Source of the DNA: Bacteroidota bacterium
Lineage (GTDB): Bacteria > Bacteroidota > Bacteroidia > AKYH767-A > 2013-40CM-41-45
DNA: 64,000 nt
Direction: 5' to 3'
Assembly (NCBI GenBank): GCA_003389385.1
Contig: QQVM01000003.1
Span: 62,001-126,000 of the forward strand
Of this stretch, positions 44,614 to 53,767 are shown piece by piece (within the stretch, counting starts at the first letter, position 1; each line of letters starts with the position of its first letter). Below the pieces are notes generated by a model. That model made no database searches, was not told where the DNA came from, and worked only from the letters and a program-made list of their open reading frames with translations. The translations under genes were made by a program, and so were the position numbers.

Positions 44614-45459
44614 ATGCTCTGGAAAGGCCGACGAAAAAGCAGCAACATTGAAGACCGCAGAGGCGGCTCACGCAGAAGTCTTGCCGGTGGCGGATTAGGA
44701 ATCATTATTGTTCTTGTTATCGCACTCCTGCTGGGCAAAGATCCGCTTACACTTCTTCAACAGACAGATACCGGGACAATTCTTAATTCCGGAGAGCAAT
44801 ATCAGGCCGGAGAAGATTCGGAGCTTTCAGAATTTGTGAGTGTGGTTCTGGCAGATAATGAAGATGTCTGGAACGAGATATTTAGTCAGGCAGGTATGAA
44901 TTACCGCGAACCGGTGTTGGTGATTTACAGAAATGTTGTACACTCTGCCTGCGGATCAGCCTCCTCCGCTGTTGGCCCTTTTTACTGTCCTGCCGATATG
45001 AAAATCTATATTGATCTTTCATTCTATGATGAGCTGAAAAACAGGTTCAGTGCACCGGGAGATTTTGCAATGACCTACGTAGTCGCACACGAGGTGGGAC
45101 ACCATGTTCAAAACCTGCTTGGAATTTCCGACAAGGTGCATGCGATGCGCTCGCGTTTAAGCGAAACAGAATACAATGAGTTGTCGGTACGGCTCGAACT
45201 TCAGGCAGATTTCTTTGCAGGAGTATTCGCACATCATGCACACAGAGTAAAAAATATTCTTGAAGAAGGCGACATAGAAGAAGCGCTCAATGCGGCTAAT
45301 GCGATTGGAGACGATAACCTGCAAAAAAAAAGTCAGGGTTATGTAGTTCCTGATGCTTTCACACACGGAACATCAGAACAGAGAATGCGATGGTTCAGCA
45401 AGGGTTTTCATAGCGGGCGACTTGAAGAAGGTGATACTTTTTCAGCAAATTCACTCTGA
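44614..45459 (+). CDS. YpfJ-type neutral zinc metallopeptidase
   Basis: A 281-residue membrane-anchored protein of the Zn_peptidase/YpfJ family. A basic N-terminus and one membrane helix (GIIIVLVIALLLG, about residues 29-41) put the catalytic domain in the periplasm. HExxH is at His159 in YVVAHEVGHHVQNLLG. Other family text is SACGSASSAVGPFYCPADMK, RLELQADFFAGVFAHHA and TSEQRMRWFSKGF. The substrate is unknown. It follows the DUF21 protein by 3 bp, so the two are coupled. Confidence 0.92.
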   Translation: MLWKGRRKSSNIEDRRGGSRRSLAGGGLGIIIVLVIALLLGKDPLTLLQQTDTGTILNSGEQYQAGEDSELSEFVSVVLADNEDVWNEIFSQAGMNYREPVLVIYRNVVHSACGSASSAVGPFYCPADMKIYIDLSFYDELKNRFSAPGDFAMTYVVAHEVGHHVQNLLGISDKVHAMRSRLSETEYNELSVRLELQADFFAGVFAHHAHRVKNILEEGDIEEALNAANAIGDDNLQKKSQGYVVPDAFTHGTSEQRMRWFSKGFHSGRLEEGDTFSANSL

Positions 45460-45699
45460 TTTTCCAGGTCAACTCCAGCCTGAATCTGTGCGGTTTCCAG
45501 TCGTTTAATCTGATTTTAAAAGATTTGGCTCAGCCACCGGCTTTTATTATTCACTTTCAGATTGTATATTCGCCCCTCATTTTGAATTCTGAAACCCGAA
45601 ATGCATTGTAATCATCTGTATTTCAACGCAATAGGACTTTTCTCAGAATTCTTCATTGATTTCAGAAAAAAAACCAAAAAATAATTATTTCATAGAGTT

Positions 45700-47793
45700 A
45701 TGGCTGTTATAGGCAAAATCAGAAAGCGCGTAGGATTATTGATCGCATTCATCGGAGTGTCACTGCTTCTATTCATTCTGGGTGATGTACTTTCAACAAA
45801 CACCGGACTATTGAGCGGACAAACGGATGTCATTGGCGAGATCGGTGGAAACGAAGTACACTACCAGGAGTTTGAAAAGCGAGTGGAACGTCTCACTGAA
45901 AATTACAAGATTAATACTCAGTCGGACAACATCGACCAGAATACACAGGACATGCTCAGGGAGCAGGCATGGGGAATGTACGTAAACGAAAACACTCTTG
46001 GCGAAGAGTATAAGAAAATCGGCATCAGCGTAAGTTCCGCTGAGTTATACGACATGTGCACCGGTCCTAATCCGCATGCACAGGTCAGGCAGGCATTTAC
46101 TGATCCGAACACACAGATGTTCGATCCTACTGCAGTAGTTAAATTTCTGAAAGATCTTCCGAACCGCGATGAAAGTGTTCAGCGGCAGTGGAGGCAGTTT
46201 GAAGATGCTATCATGGAAGAAAGAATCAGCAGCAAGTACAAAGAAATGATCAAGGCTGGTCTGTATGTGACAAAAGCCGAGGCGAAAGCTGCCATGGAAG
46301 AAAGCCAGCGTACTGCAAGCATTCGTTTTGTTCGTCTCGACTACAATACTATTCCTGACAGTGCTGCAGTTGTTGAAGAGAAAGATCTCAAGGCATATCA
46401 CAGCGCAAACCAACACAAGTACACACAAACTGAGACTATCCGCAAAATTGATTACGTCACTTTCGATGTTAGTCCTTCAGCAGAGGATCACATGGAAGTA
46501 ATCAACTGGATAAATGAGAAGGTTAAGGAATTTGAACAAGCCGAAGACCATGCTTCATTTGTTAACCAATACAGTGATGCACCATTTGACTCAAACTATT
46601 ATAAAAGAGAAAGTTTTCCTGCCCCTTTGGACACACTGTTCGGCAATGTGCCGGTTGGGACCATGGTAGGACCTTACACTGAAAGTTCTTACATGAAGAT
46701 TTCCAAGCTAACCGGAATTAAGAATCTTCCTGATTCAGTGAGAGCAAGGCATATCCTGATCAAGATTCAAAACAATGACACTACAGCCGCCAGGAATAAA
46801 GCAGACAGTCTGAAGAATGCAATCAGGAGAGGCTCCAAATTCTCTGACCTGGCTACAAAGTTTTCTGAAGATCCGGGATCTGCTGTAAAAGGAGGAGACC
46901 TAGACTGGTTTCAGCAGGGTATGATGGTTAAGGAATTTAACGATGCCTGCTTCGAAGGAAAGAAAGGCGACATGCCGATTGTAGTTACACAGTTTGGTGT
47001 CCATCTGATTGAAGTACTTGACAAGGGAGCTCCTTCAAGAACAATCCAGGTTGCTACTGTCATGCGTAATATAGAGCCATCCCAACGTACTTATGATGCA
47101 GCTTATAACAAGGCTAATCAATTTGCTGCTACGAACAATACTGCATTGCTTTTCGACAGCGCGGTGGTAAAGCAGGGCCTCAATAAAAGAATTGCAGATA
47201 ACATCCGTGAAACTGACAAAAACATTCCCGGACTTGAGTCACCACGTGAACTCATTCGATGGGTTTATTCAGCTAAAGTGGGTGATGTAAGTAAAGCCTT
47301 CACAATCGGCGAGAAATTTGTGATTGCTAAGCTTACGGACATTCGCGAGAAAGGAAATCTTCCTTTGGATGCTGTTCGTGAGCAGGTGATGGCTGAAGCC
47401 AGGAAAATTAAGAAGGCTGACATGCTGGTTGAAAAAATTAAAAATGCGGGCGCTTCTGATCTTGACGCACTGGCTCAAAAACTCAGTGTGAATGTGATGG
47501 ATGCAGAAAACATCAGCTTCCAGAATCCATACGTTCCCGGAATCGGCGGAGAAGCGAAAGTTGTCGGAGCGATATTCGGATCAAAGGAAGGTCAAATGTC
47601 TGCCCCTATTCGCGGAGACCTTGGAGTGACTGTATTCAGCGTGAAAAGCTTTACTGCTCCTGCTCAAAACCAGGACATCATGCCACAGATTAAACAGCTT
47701 ACAGAGCAGAGAACTTCAAGATCTGAATATGAAGTGTTCAATGCTTTAAAAGAAAAAGTTGGTATCACCGACAACAGAGGAAAATTTTATTGA
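45700..47793 (+). CDS. PpiD/SurA-like peptidylprolyl isomerase
   Basis: A 697-residue periplasmic foldase attached to the inner membrane by one N-terminal helix (VGLLIAFIGVSLLLFILGDV). A SurA_N_3-type chaperone region covers about 30-230, and a parvulin domain lies at about 347-450: VRARHILIKIQNNDTTA, FSDLATKFSEDPGSAVKGGD, TQFGVHLIEV. The C-terminal ~240 residues are a second chaperone region. It helps outer-membrane and secreted proteins fold. The ATG follows an AT-rich 240-bp gap with a possible -7 element TATATTCG (45568-45575), and the gene ends at a good terminator. Confidence 0.93.
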   Translation: MAVIGKIRKRVGLLIAFIGVSLLLFILGDVLSTNTGLLSGQTDVIGEIGGNEVHYQEFEKRVERLTENYKINTQSDNIDQNTQDMLREQAWGMYVNENTLGEEYKKIGISVSSAELYDMCTGPNPHAQVRQAFTDPNTQMFDPTAVVKFLKDLPNRDESVQRQWRQFEDAIMEERISSKYKEMIKAGLYVTKAEAKAAMEESQRTASIRFVRLDYNTIPDSAAVVEEKDLKAYHSANQHKYTQTETIRKIDYVTFDVSPSAEDHMEVINWINEKVKEFEQAEDHASFVNQYSDAPFDSNYYKRESFPAPLDTLFGNVPVGTMVGPYTESSYMKISKLTGIKNLPDSVRARHILIKIQNNDTTAARNKADSLKNAIRRGSKFSDLATKFSEDPGSAVKGGDLDWFQQGMMVKEFNDACFEGKKGDMPIVVTQFGVHLIEVLDKGAPSRTIQVATVMRNIEPSQRTYDAAYNKANQFAATNNTALLFDSAVVKQGLNKRIADNIRETDKNIPGLESPRELIRWVYSAKVGDVSKAFTIGEKFVIAKLTDIREKGNLPLDAVREQVMAEARKIKKADMLVEKIKNAGASDLDALAQKLSVNVMDAENISFQNPYVPGIGGEAKVVGAIFGSKEGQMSAPIRGDLGVTVFSVKSFTAPAQNQDIMPQIKQLTEQRTSRSEYEVFNALKEKVGITDNRGKFY

Positions 47794-47810
47794 TCTGTAC
47801 CTCTCAAATT

Positions 47811-47846
47811 AAAAATCCGTCCTCAAAACAGGACGGATTTTTTTTT
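47811..47846 (+). terminator. Terminator after the PpiD-like gene
   Basis: AAAATCCGTCC pairs with GGACGGATTTT around an 8-base loop, followed by a T-run. Confidence 0.9.
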
Positions 47847-47974
47847 GCCAGAAATTTGCACCTGCAATGATTATTAGTCTTGCTTTTATGCAACTCGCGG
47901 CTTGATGTTTATCTGAATTCACATATTAAGCGTAAGTGTATAGACAGGCCTGAAATACGACTCAGCAGATTATC

Positions 47975-48475
47975 TCAGTGCAGGGAAAAAGTCCTGATAA
48001 AATCCCTATTGCCGGGTGCTGAATGGCAACCGGTACATCCATCTCCCTTTCTTGCAACTGGATAAATAACTTCACCATTCGGGCCAACTTCATTCCAAAG
48101 CCAGCCGGCGCCTGCGGCGGGATCATTGGAGCTTTTATACATTATAGACAGCAGATTCAGGTCATCTCCCGGAAAATCATAAATCTCTTTTACGATGAGC
48201 GAGCCGTCAGGAAAACGGTCTCCACGAATATCGCTTATCGAATCGTTCATAGCGGACACCGCGATATTATTGAAGCGTATCCTGACATTGCTGCCATGCG
48301 GACTTTCGCGATGTGCAGACAAAGTATCAGGATTCATTTTAAAATATTGGAAGCCTGCCTCATTTTTAGAAATTTCATACAAGCCACTGTCAGTGATTAC
48401 CGCTCTTTCACTTTTGTCATTCACACAGGAAACAGCTATCAACCATAAAACAAATGCAGTGTAAATCACTTTCAT
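47975..48475 (-). CDS. Cytochrome P460-like lipoprotein, copy 2
   Basis: A 166-residue lipoprotein from the ATG at 48475 (MKVIYTAFVLWLIAVSC); the frame stays open upstream through the preceding terminator, which is not coding. The lipobox Cys is in AVSC. The P460 fold is suggested by RFPDGSLIVKEIYDF and AGAGWLWNEVGPNG, and a c-type haem motif CxxCH occurs near the C-terminus (CTGCHSAPGNRDFIRTF). Family members oxidise hydroxylamine or bind NO and similar ligands, but many relatives are uncharacterised. It is a tandem paralogue of the gene at 48588. Confidence 0.8.
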   Translation of the reverse strand: MKVIYTAFVLWLIAVSCVNDKSERAVITDSGLYEISKNEAGFQYFKMNPDTLSAHRESPHGSNVRIRFNNIAVSAMNDSISDIRGDRFPDGSLIVKEIYDFPGDDLNLLSIMYKSSNDPAAGAGWLWNEVGPNGEVIYPVARKGDGCTGCHSAPGNRDFIRTFSLH

Positions 48476-48542
48476 ATTGTAAATATAAGAAAGGCAATCG
48501 AAAGCAGCCATTCTTTTGATTTGATGATAGAAACTGTAGGGC

Positions 48543-48570
48543 AAAAAAAAATCCGCCCTAGGGCGGATTT
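48543..48570 (-). terminator. Terminator between the two P460-like genes
   Basis: ATCCGCCCTAGGGCGGAT is a perfect palindrome, followed on the minus strand by a T-run. It would separate the two paralogues into different transcripts or allow only partial readthrough. Confidence 0.85.
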
Positions 48571-48587
48571 CACAATCAAAACACCAA

Positions 48588-49043
48588 CTACATGGTAAAT
48601 CCGGTGATGTTGCGATCCGGTCCATGACATGACTGGCACTTGGCTCCTCTTGCGTTCACGCTGTACACAGTTTCACCGTCAGCATTAAAAGATGCCCAAA
48701 GCCATCCGTTTACAGACCGTGAATCATTAGGAGCATGCACCATCAAATCATATGCGCTCACTTCACCAATAGAATTTACATATTCTTTAATCATGACAGA
48801 GTTTGGAAGGTAAGCCCCGCCCTTGCTGTCATGTGCAATTTCATTCATCTTCACACGGAAACCCTGCGATTTTTTTCTTTCGACAATGGTGGTACCGGAT
48901 TCAGAAAGTGTTTGAGTCATCAAACGGCTTAAAGCTTCATCAGTAATCATCGTAGATTCCTGGTGAACGTCTTTTGAGCAAGAGCTTATTGAAAGCGCTG
49001 CAATCAGCAAGCCCGGAATGATAAGTAGTCTTTGCATTTTCAT
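48588..49043 (-). CDS. Cytochrome P460-like lipoprotein, copy 1
   Basis: A 151-residue lipoprotein (LLIAALSISSC lipobox). It shares the P460-like layout with its neighbour: LPNSVMIKEYVNS, NGWLWASFNADGE and a C-terminal CxxCH in GAKCQSCHGPDRN. The haem Cys-Cys-His is complete; the crosslinking Lys of true P460 cannot be assigned with certainty. It probably acts in the periplasm in redox or nitrogen-oxide chemistry, but this is inferred only from the family. It lies 113 bp before rodA's end in the opposite part of the cell-shape cluster and appears independent of it. Confidence 0.8.
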   Translation of the reverse strand: MKMQRLLIIPGLLIAALSISSCSKDVHQESTMITDEALSRLMTQTLSESGTTIVERKKSQGFRVKMNEIAHDSKGGAYLPNSVMIKEYVNSIGEVSAYDLMVHAPNDSRSVNGWLWASFNADGETVYSVNARGAKCQSCHGPDRNITGFTM

Positions 49044-49156
49044 GGGTCTGATTTTTTAATGAAAGTTAAGATTAGGGACCTCTTAGATTGTCCTGAAAGT
49101 GTCATCTCCTGCACTGAAAATGAAGAACTTAGAAAACGACCCGAAAATGGCAGATT

Positions 49157-50419
49157 TTAACGCAAAATCTGCAATCTATAGGCATCCAGCTTGATGAGGA
49201 TAAACAATAAAATGGTAAATCCCCACAGAGAAGAGCCGCCATAGCTGAAAAAAGGCAAGGGTATTCCTATGACCGGAGCCAGACCAATGGTCATCCCGAT
49301 ATTAATCAACAAGTGAAAGAAAATGATTGATGCGACACCATAGCCATAAATTCTCGAAAACTTGGAACGTTGTCGTTCCGCCACAAAAACAATTCTGAAT
49401 AACAAAGCCAGAAAGAGACTGATGACAACAAAGCTTCCCACGAAGCCCCACTCCTCACCTACAGTGCAGAAAATAAAATCCGTGCTTTGCTCAGGCACAA
49501 AATCATATTTGGTTTGTGTACCCTGAAGAAATCCCTTGCCGAAAAATCCTCCTGAACCGATTGCAATTTTACTTTGATTCACGTTATAGCCGGCACCTTT
49601 CAAGTCGGTTTCTTTACCCAAAAGCACATCAATTCTCACTCTTTGATGCGGCTGCAAAACATTGTTGTAAAAATGGTCTACACCGAATATGATGGACGAA
49701 GCGATTGCGGCTCCGGAGAGGATCACCAGAATGTTCTTTTTATTTTTTCTTACCAAGAAGAAAAACACGGCTGCTATGCCTAAAATGATTCCTAAAAGAA
49801 TCGTTTTCTTGATAAGCAATGCAAGAATGAAAAGTGCAATACTCACAAGTCCGAGCAACAGAATGTTACCTGACAATCCTTCCCTGTACAGAACAAAAAT
49901 AAATGATGCAAAAACCAGAGCGGAACCTGTATCATTTTGCATAAGAATGATGACCGCAGGAACTCCAATTATCAAACCGGAAATAAGTTTTGTTCTCAAA
50001 TCCTGGATCTTGATATCCAAAATGCTCAGGTACTTGGCCAGTGCCATTGTTGTAGCGAATTTGGCAAATTCAGAAGGCTGAAATTTGAACATTCCGAAGT
50101 CGATCCAGCCGAGTGATCCCTTCACATCACGCGCGAAAACGAGGGTCGCAAGTAAAACGATAATCAAGGCACCATAAACAACATATGCGATAGTCGCATA
50201 AAACTTACCGTCGATGATCAGAATCATCAGGGCAATGAATATGGATCCCGCGATGAATAAAGCCTGTTTTCCGTAACTCTGGCTCAGGTCAAAAATACTC
50301 TTGTGCTCCTCATTGTAAACAGCTGCATAAATATTCATCCAACCCATGCCAACCATCAGAAGGAACATGCCTACAAGAAGCCAGTCAATATTCTGCAATA
50401 TGCTTTTTTGCTCACGCAT
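49157..50419 (-). CDS. rodA: Rod-shape peptidoglycan polymerase RodA
   Basis: A 420-residue SEDS-family glycosyltransferase that polymerises lipid II for lateral wall growth. About ten membrane segments are seen, with typical text WIDFGMFKFQPSEFAKFATT, AIGSGGFFGKGFLQGTQTKY and the end LAPVIGIPLPFFSYGGSS. The start at 50419 lies 4 bp after the mrdA stop. It is last in the purH-mreBCD-mrdA-rodA cluster and works in complex with PBP2. Confidence 0.97.
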   Translation of the reverse strand: MREQKSILQNIDWLLVGMFLLMVGMGWMNIYAAVYNEEHKSIFDLSQSYGKQALFIAGSIFIALMILIIDGKFYATIAYVVYGALIIVLLATLVFARDVKGSLGWIDFGMFKFQPSEFAKFATTMALAKYLSILDIKIQDLRTKLISGLIIGVPAVIILMQNDTGSALVFASFIFVLYREGLSGNILLLGLVSIALFILALLIKKTILLGIILGIAAVFFFLVRKNKKNILVILSGAAIASSIIFGVDHFYNNVLQPHQRVRIDVLLGKETDLKGAGYNVNQSKIAIGSGGFFGKGFLQGTQTKYDFVPEQSTDFIFCTVGEEWGFVGSFVVISLFLALLFRIVFVAERQRSKFSRIYGYGVASIIFFHLLINIGMTIGLAPVIGIPLPFFSYGGSSLWGFTILLFILIKLDAYRLQILR

Positions 50420-50423
50420 GTTT

Positions 50424-52313
50424 TTACTCTTTCACTGCCTGTGCGACAATTCTGTTTCCAGACGGAATACTGTCTGGTGTTGATTCCGGTTTCGGCAATT
50501 TAATTTCAGGAAGTATGACTCCTTCCTTCATCCTCTTATCCATGTCATGACGACTTATGCTGTCTGTAAGATACTTTTCTATCATCAGTGAAGCTATTGG
50601 AGCGGCCCATTGCGAACCGAAGCCTGAATTCTCCACCATCACAGCAATTGCAATTTTCGGATTATTCATTGGCGCGAATGCGACATAGGCAGAGTGATCT
50701 TTCCCGTGCGGATTTTGTGCGGTACCGGTTTTTCCGCAAACATCAATTCCCTTAATTCTGGTCCTTGCTGCCGTTCCACTTTCTACCACGCTTAACATTC
50801 CTTCAACTACTACGTCATAGTATTTTCTGTCAACGCCCATGTCGTGTTTCACTTTAAACTGATCAGGAAGATAATGTTCATCGCCAATGGCTTTAACAAC
50901 ATGCGGTGTGATATACCATCCACGGTTCGCGATTCCCGCCAGAATGTTCGCGTTCTGAAGTGGTGTGATACCCAATTCACCCTGTCCGATTCCAAGAGAA
51001 AGAATTGTAGAAGATCTCCATTGGTTCTTTCCGAAATATTTGTCGTAATAAGCCACAGTAGGCACAGAACCACGAAGTACATTTGGCAGGTCAGCTTCAA
51101 GTCTCACTCCAATTCCAAACTTTGCTATCGCCTCACGCCAGGCGATAAAAGCCTGCTCAGTGTTTCTGTACTTCTTGTCATCAATGACATTACGGAATAT
51201 GTATGTGTAATATGAGTTGCATGAATGAGCGATGGAGGCCTTCAGGTCCAGCATGGAAGGATGGGGATGACATTTAGGCTTTCCGCCGCCGGGAGGATAT
51301 CCTCCAATGCAGGGGTACCTGGTTTCACGTGAGAGCAGCTGATTCTGCTGTCCGATGAGTGCCATCACCAGCTTGAATGTGGAACCGGGTGGATACAATG
51401 CCATTTGAGCGCGGTTGAACAATGGCTTATAAGGATTCTTCAGCAAAGCCAGGTAATTTTTCGTTCGCTCCCGTCCAACCAGAAGATTAGGATCATAAGA
51501 AGGAGAACTCACCATACACAGAATTTCTCCTGTAGAAGGTTCAATGGCGACAACACTACCAACTTTATTTCTTAGCAGCTCTTCACCGTAATACTGCAAG
51601 TCGCCGTCTATTGATAGAGTCAGATCTTCACCGGCAACTGATGCAGTATCATATTTACCACTCATATAACTGCCTTTTTCACGGTTGAAAACATCTACCA
51701 TCACCATACGAACTCCTCTTTTTCCTCGCAGGTATTTTTCATACGATTGTTCTATTCCGCTCTTGCCGATGTAATCACCGTCTTTATAGTATGGATCTTT
51801 TCTGGTCACAGATGTATCAACTTCTCCGATGTATCCGAAAAGATGCGCTGCCATCGGAACAGGATATTTCCTCAGCGTTCTGGCTTCAGTGTAAAATCCG
51901 GGAAACTTGTACATCTTTTCCTGAAGCGTTGCATAAGTTGTAACAGAAAGCTGCTTTTCAAACAGGCTAGGCTTCACAGCTGAGTAGGCGCGGGCTTTTC
52001 TGTATTTCTCAATATAATCCTCTTTGGAGATTCCTATGAGGCGGCAAAGCTCCAGAGTGTCTATATTTTTCGCCTGTCTCGGAATGATCATCAGGTCATA
52101 TACAGGTTCGTTGTACACCAGCAGCTTACCTTTTCTGTCATAAATGAGACCTCGCGACGGATAATCTGTCACCAAGCGAATCACATTGTTTTGAGCTGAA
52201 ATAGTGTAGGAGGTATCAATAACCTGCAAGTAAAAGAGCCTCATCAGGTAAATGATCCCGACCGAGAGAAAAATAAAAAAGATGACTGTTTTTCTATCCG
52301 ATGAAACGTTCAT
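50424..52313 (-). CDS. mrdA: Penicillin-binding protein 2
   Basis: A 629-residue transpeptidase of the elongasome. One N-terminal helix (TVIFFIFLSVGIIYLMRLFY) anchors a PBP dimerisation domain (about 50-230) and a transpeptidase domain. The active-site SxxK is STFK near residue 310 (YPPGSTFKLVMAL), SxN is SCN in IAHSCNSYY and KTG is in GKTGTAQNP. It crosslinks glycan strands made by RodA. It overlaps mreD by 20 bp. Confidence 0.97.
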   Translation of the reverse strand: MNVSSDRKTVIFFIFLSVGIIYLMRLFYLQVIDTSYTISAQNNVIRLVTDYPSRGLIYDRKGKLLVYNEPVYDLMIIPRQAKNIDTLELCRLIGISKEDYIEKYRKARAYSAVKPSLFEKQLSVTTYATLQEKMYKFPGFYTEARTLRKYPVPMAAHLFGYIGEVDTSVTRKDPYYKDGDYIGKSGIEQSYEKYLRGKRGVRMVMVDVFNREKGSYMSGKYDTASVAGEDLTLSIDGDLQYYGEELLRNKVGSVVAIEPSTGEILCMVSSPSYDPNLLVGRERTKNYLALLKNPYKPLFNRAQMALYPPGSTFKLVMALIGQQNQLLSRETRYPCIGGYPPGGGKPKCHPHPSMLDLKASIAHSCNSYYTYIFRNVIDDKKYRNTEQAFIAWREAIAKFGIGVRLEADLPNVLRGSVPTVAYYDKYFGKNQWRSSTILSLGIGQGELGITPLQNANILAGIANRGWYITPHVVKAIGDEHYLPDQFKVKHDMGVDRKYYDVVVEGMLSVVESGTAARTRIKGIDVCGKTGTAQNPHGKDHSAYVAFAPMNNPKIAIAVMVENSGFGSQWAAPIASLMIEKYLTDSISRHDMDKRMKEGVILPEIKLPKPESTPDSIPSGNRIVAQAVKE

Positions 52314-52824
52314 GGCGGTTTCCTCTTCCGAAGAGGTATTGTCCCAGGATTATCAATAACACTGTAATTCCGGCATTCAGCACTGCTTTGAAGAATGTGC
52401 TGAAGAATTCACTGAACCTGAATACTTCCACGTAAAACAGCACCAGATGATGCAGGAGAATCAACATAGACGTATAGGTAAGGAACCAGCGAAAACCCAA
52501 CACCTGCGGGCTCAATTTTGTTTCGGGCTCATAGCCGTCACGCGGAGCAATCAGGCGAAGAACGCCCGGCCGGGCCCAGGCGATGAGCACAGTGGCGGCT
52601 GCATGCATTCCTCCTGTATCACTGAACATATCAATTACAAGACCCAGTATAAAGGCGATAATAAGCAGCAACCACTTCGGAGTTTCAATTGGCAGCATGA
52701 GAATGAAAAATGCATATACATATGGATTTATATATCCGCTCCATTGTATGTGGTTCAAAACTAAAACCTGTAAGGCGACAAGGAACAGGAAACGGAAGAA
52801 TAACTGCGCTATTTTAATTATCAT
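52294..52824 (-). CDS. mreD: Rod-shape determining protein MreD
   Basis: A 176-residue membrane protein with five or six hydrophobic segments and the family-typical LGLVIDMFSDTGGMHAAATV. It joins the cytoplasmic MreB filament to MreC and PBP2. Both ends overlap neighbours (11 bp with mreC, 20 bp with mrdA), indicating strict translational coupling. Confidence 0.93.
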   Translation of the reverse strand: MIIKIAQLFFRFLFLVALQVLVLNHIQWSGYINPYVYAFFILMLPIETPKWLLLIIAFILGLVIDMFSDTGGMHAAATVLIAWARPGVLRLIAPRDGYEPETKLSPQVLGFRWFLTYTSMLILLHHLVLFYVEVFRFSEFFSTFFKAVLNAGITVLLIILGQYLFGRGNRHERFIG

Positions 52825-53644
52825 GCTGATTCTCCTCCAGATTAATTTGTTCAGCTCTCATGTTGTTCTGAACTATGTATACATGACGCAGGCTTCCGTA
52901 ATTCACTGACAAGTTTACACTAATCTCCTGAAAATTGCTTCCGGTTTCGGTGTTTACTTCATTCACTGTTCCAATCATGATGCCTTCCGGGAAAATGGCA
53001 GAGAAGGCACTGGTTACGATCGTATCACCGGGCATCACTTTCACGTGTTTGGCTATATCTTTAAGTTCACCTTTGAAAGGATCGTATCCTCCCCAAACGA
53101 ATGAGCCAATGTATCCGCTCTTTTTAATTCTTGCGCTGATTCTTGAATCTTTATGAAGTATAGACATCACTGAAGAATAATGCTCCGAGACATCCTTTAC
53201 GATTCCTACAATTCCGTCGCTTGTGATCACACCCATTTCCTGGGCAACGCCATGCTTTTCTCCTCTGCTTAGTGTGAGGTAATTATTTCGGCGGTTCACA
53301 GAGTTATTGATCACACGTGCTGTAATGAAAGTGTACTGCTGCTTGTAAATCGTATCATTGGCTAAGCGTTTCAGGGCGCTGTCGACATAATACACATCAG
53401 GATACAGGCTTTTTAATCCTGCATTTTCTCTTGCAAGAGCCTCATTCGCGTTCTTCAGGTTGATGTATTCCGTAATTCCGCTGATCGACGAATTAACTCT
53501 GGCAGATACCTGGCTGGCAGAATTTACAAAACTGCTTCGCTGAAAACTTTTATTCCGGATAATGAGGTAGCCGCACAACACTTCCAACAGGAGAAAGAAT
53601 ATGAAAAAATTGTAGCGCCATAAGAATAAAAACAGGTTCCTCAT
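52814..53644 (-). CDS. mreC: Rod-shape determining protein MreC
   Basis: A 276-residue bitopic protein. One N-terminal helix (YNFFIFFLLLEVLCGYLII) is followed by a coiled coil (ISGITEYINLKNANEALARE) and two beta-rich domains, with typical GVITSDGIVGIVKDVSEHYS and DTIVTSAFSAIFPEGIMIG. It forms the periplasmic scaffold that activates PBP2. The gene follows mreB by 123 bp and overlaps mreD. Confidence 0.95.
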   Translation of the reverse strand: MRNLFLFLWRYNFFIFFLLLEVLCGYLIIRNKSFQRSSFVNSASQVSARVNSSISGITEYINLKNANEALARENAGLKSLYPDVYYVDSALKRLANDTIYKQQYTFITARVINNSVNRRNNYLTLSRGEKHGVAQEMGVITSDGIVGIVKDVSEHYSSVMSILHKDSRISARIKKSGYIGSFVWGGYDPFKGELKDIAKHVKVMPGDTIVTSAFSAIFPEGIMIGTVNEVNTETGSNFQEISVNLSVNYGSLRHVYIVQNNMRAEQINLEENQHDN

Positions 53645-53767
53645 TATAGATGGCTAAGTCTGGATTCCTGAAGCTGTTCCGAATTATGCATCATGTTCAT
53701 GTTTATTCTGTACAAACAGGCTGTTTCGTTCCCGGCAGACAGTTTTCAGGTGAACAAGGATTTCAGA

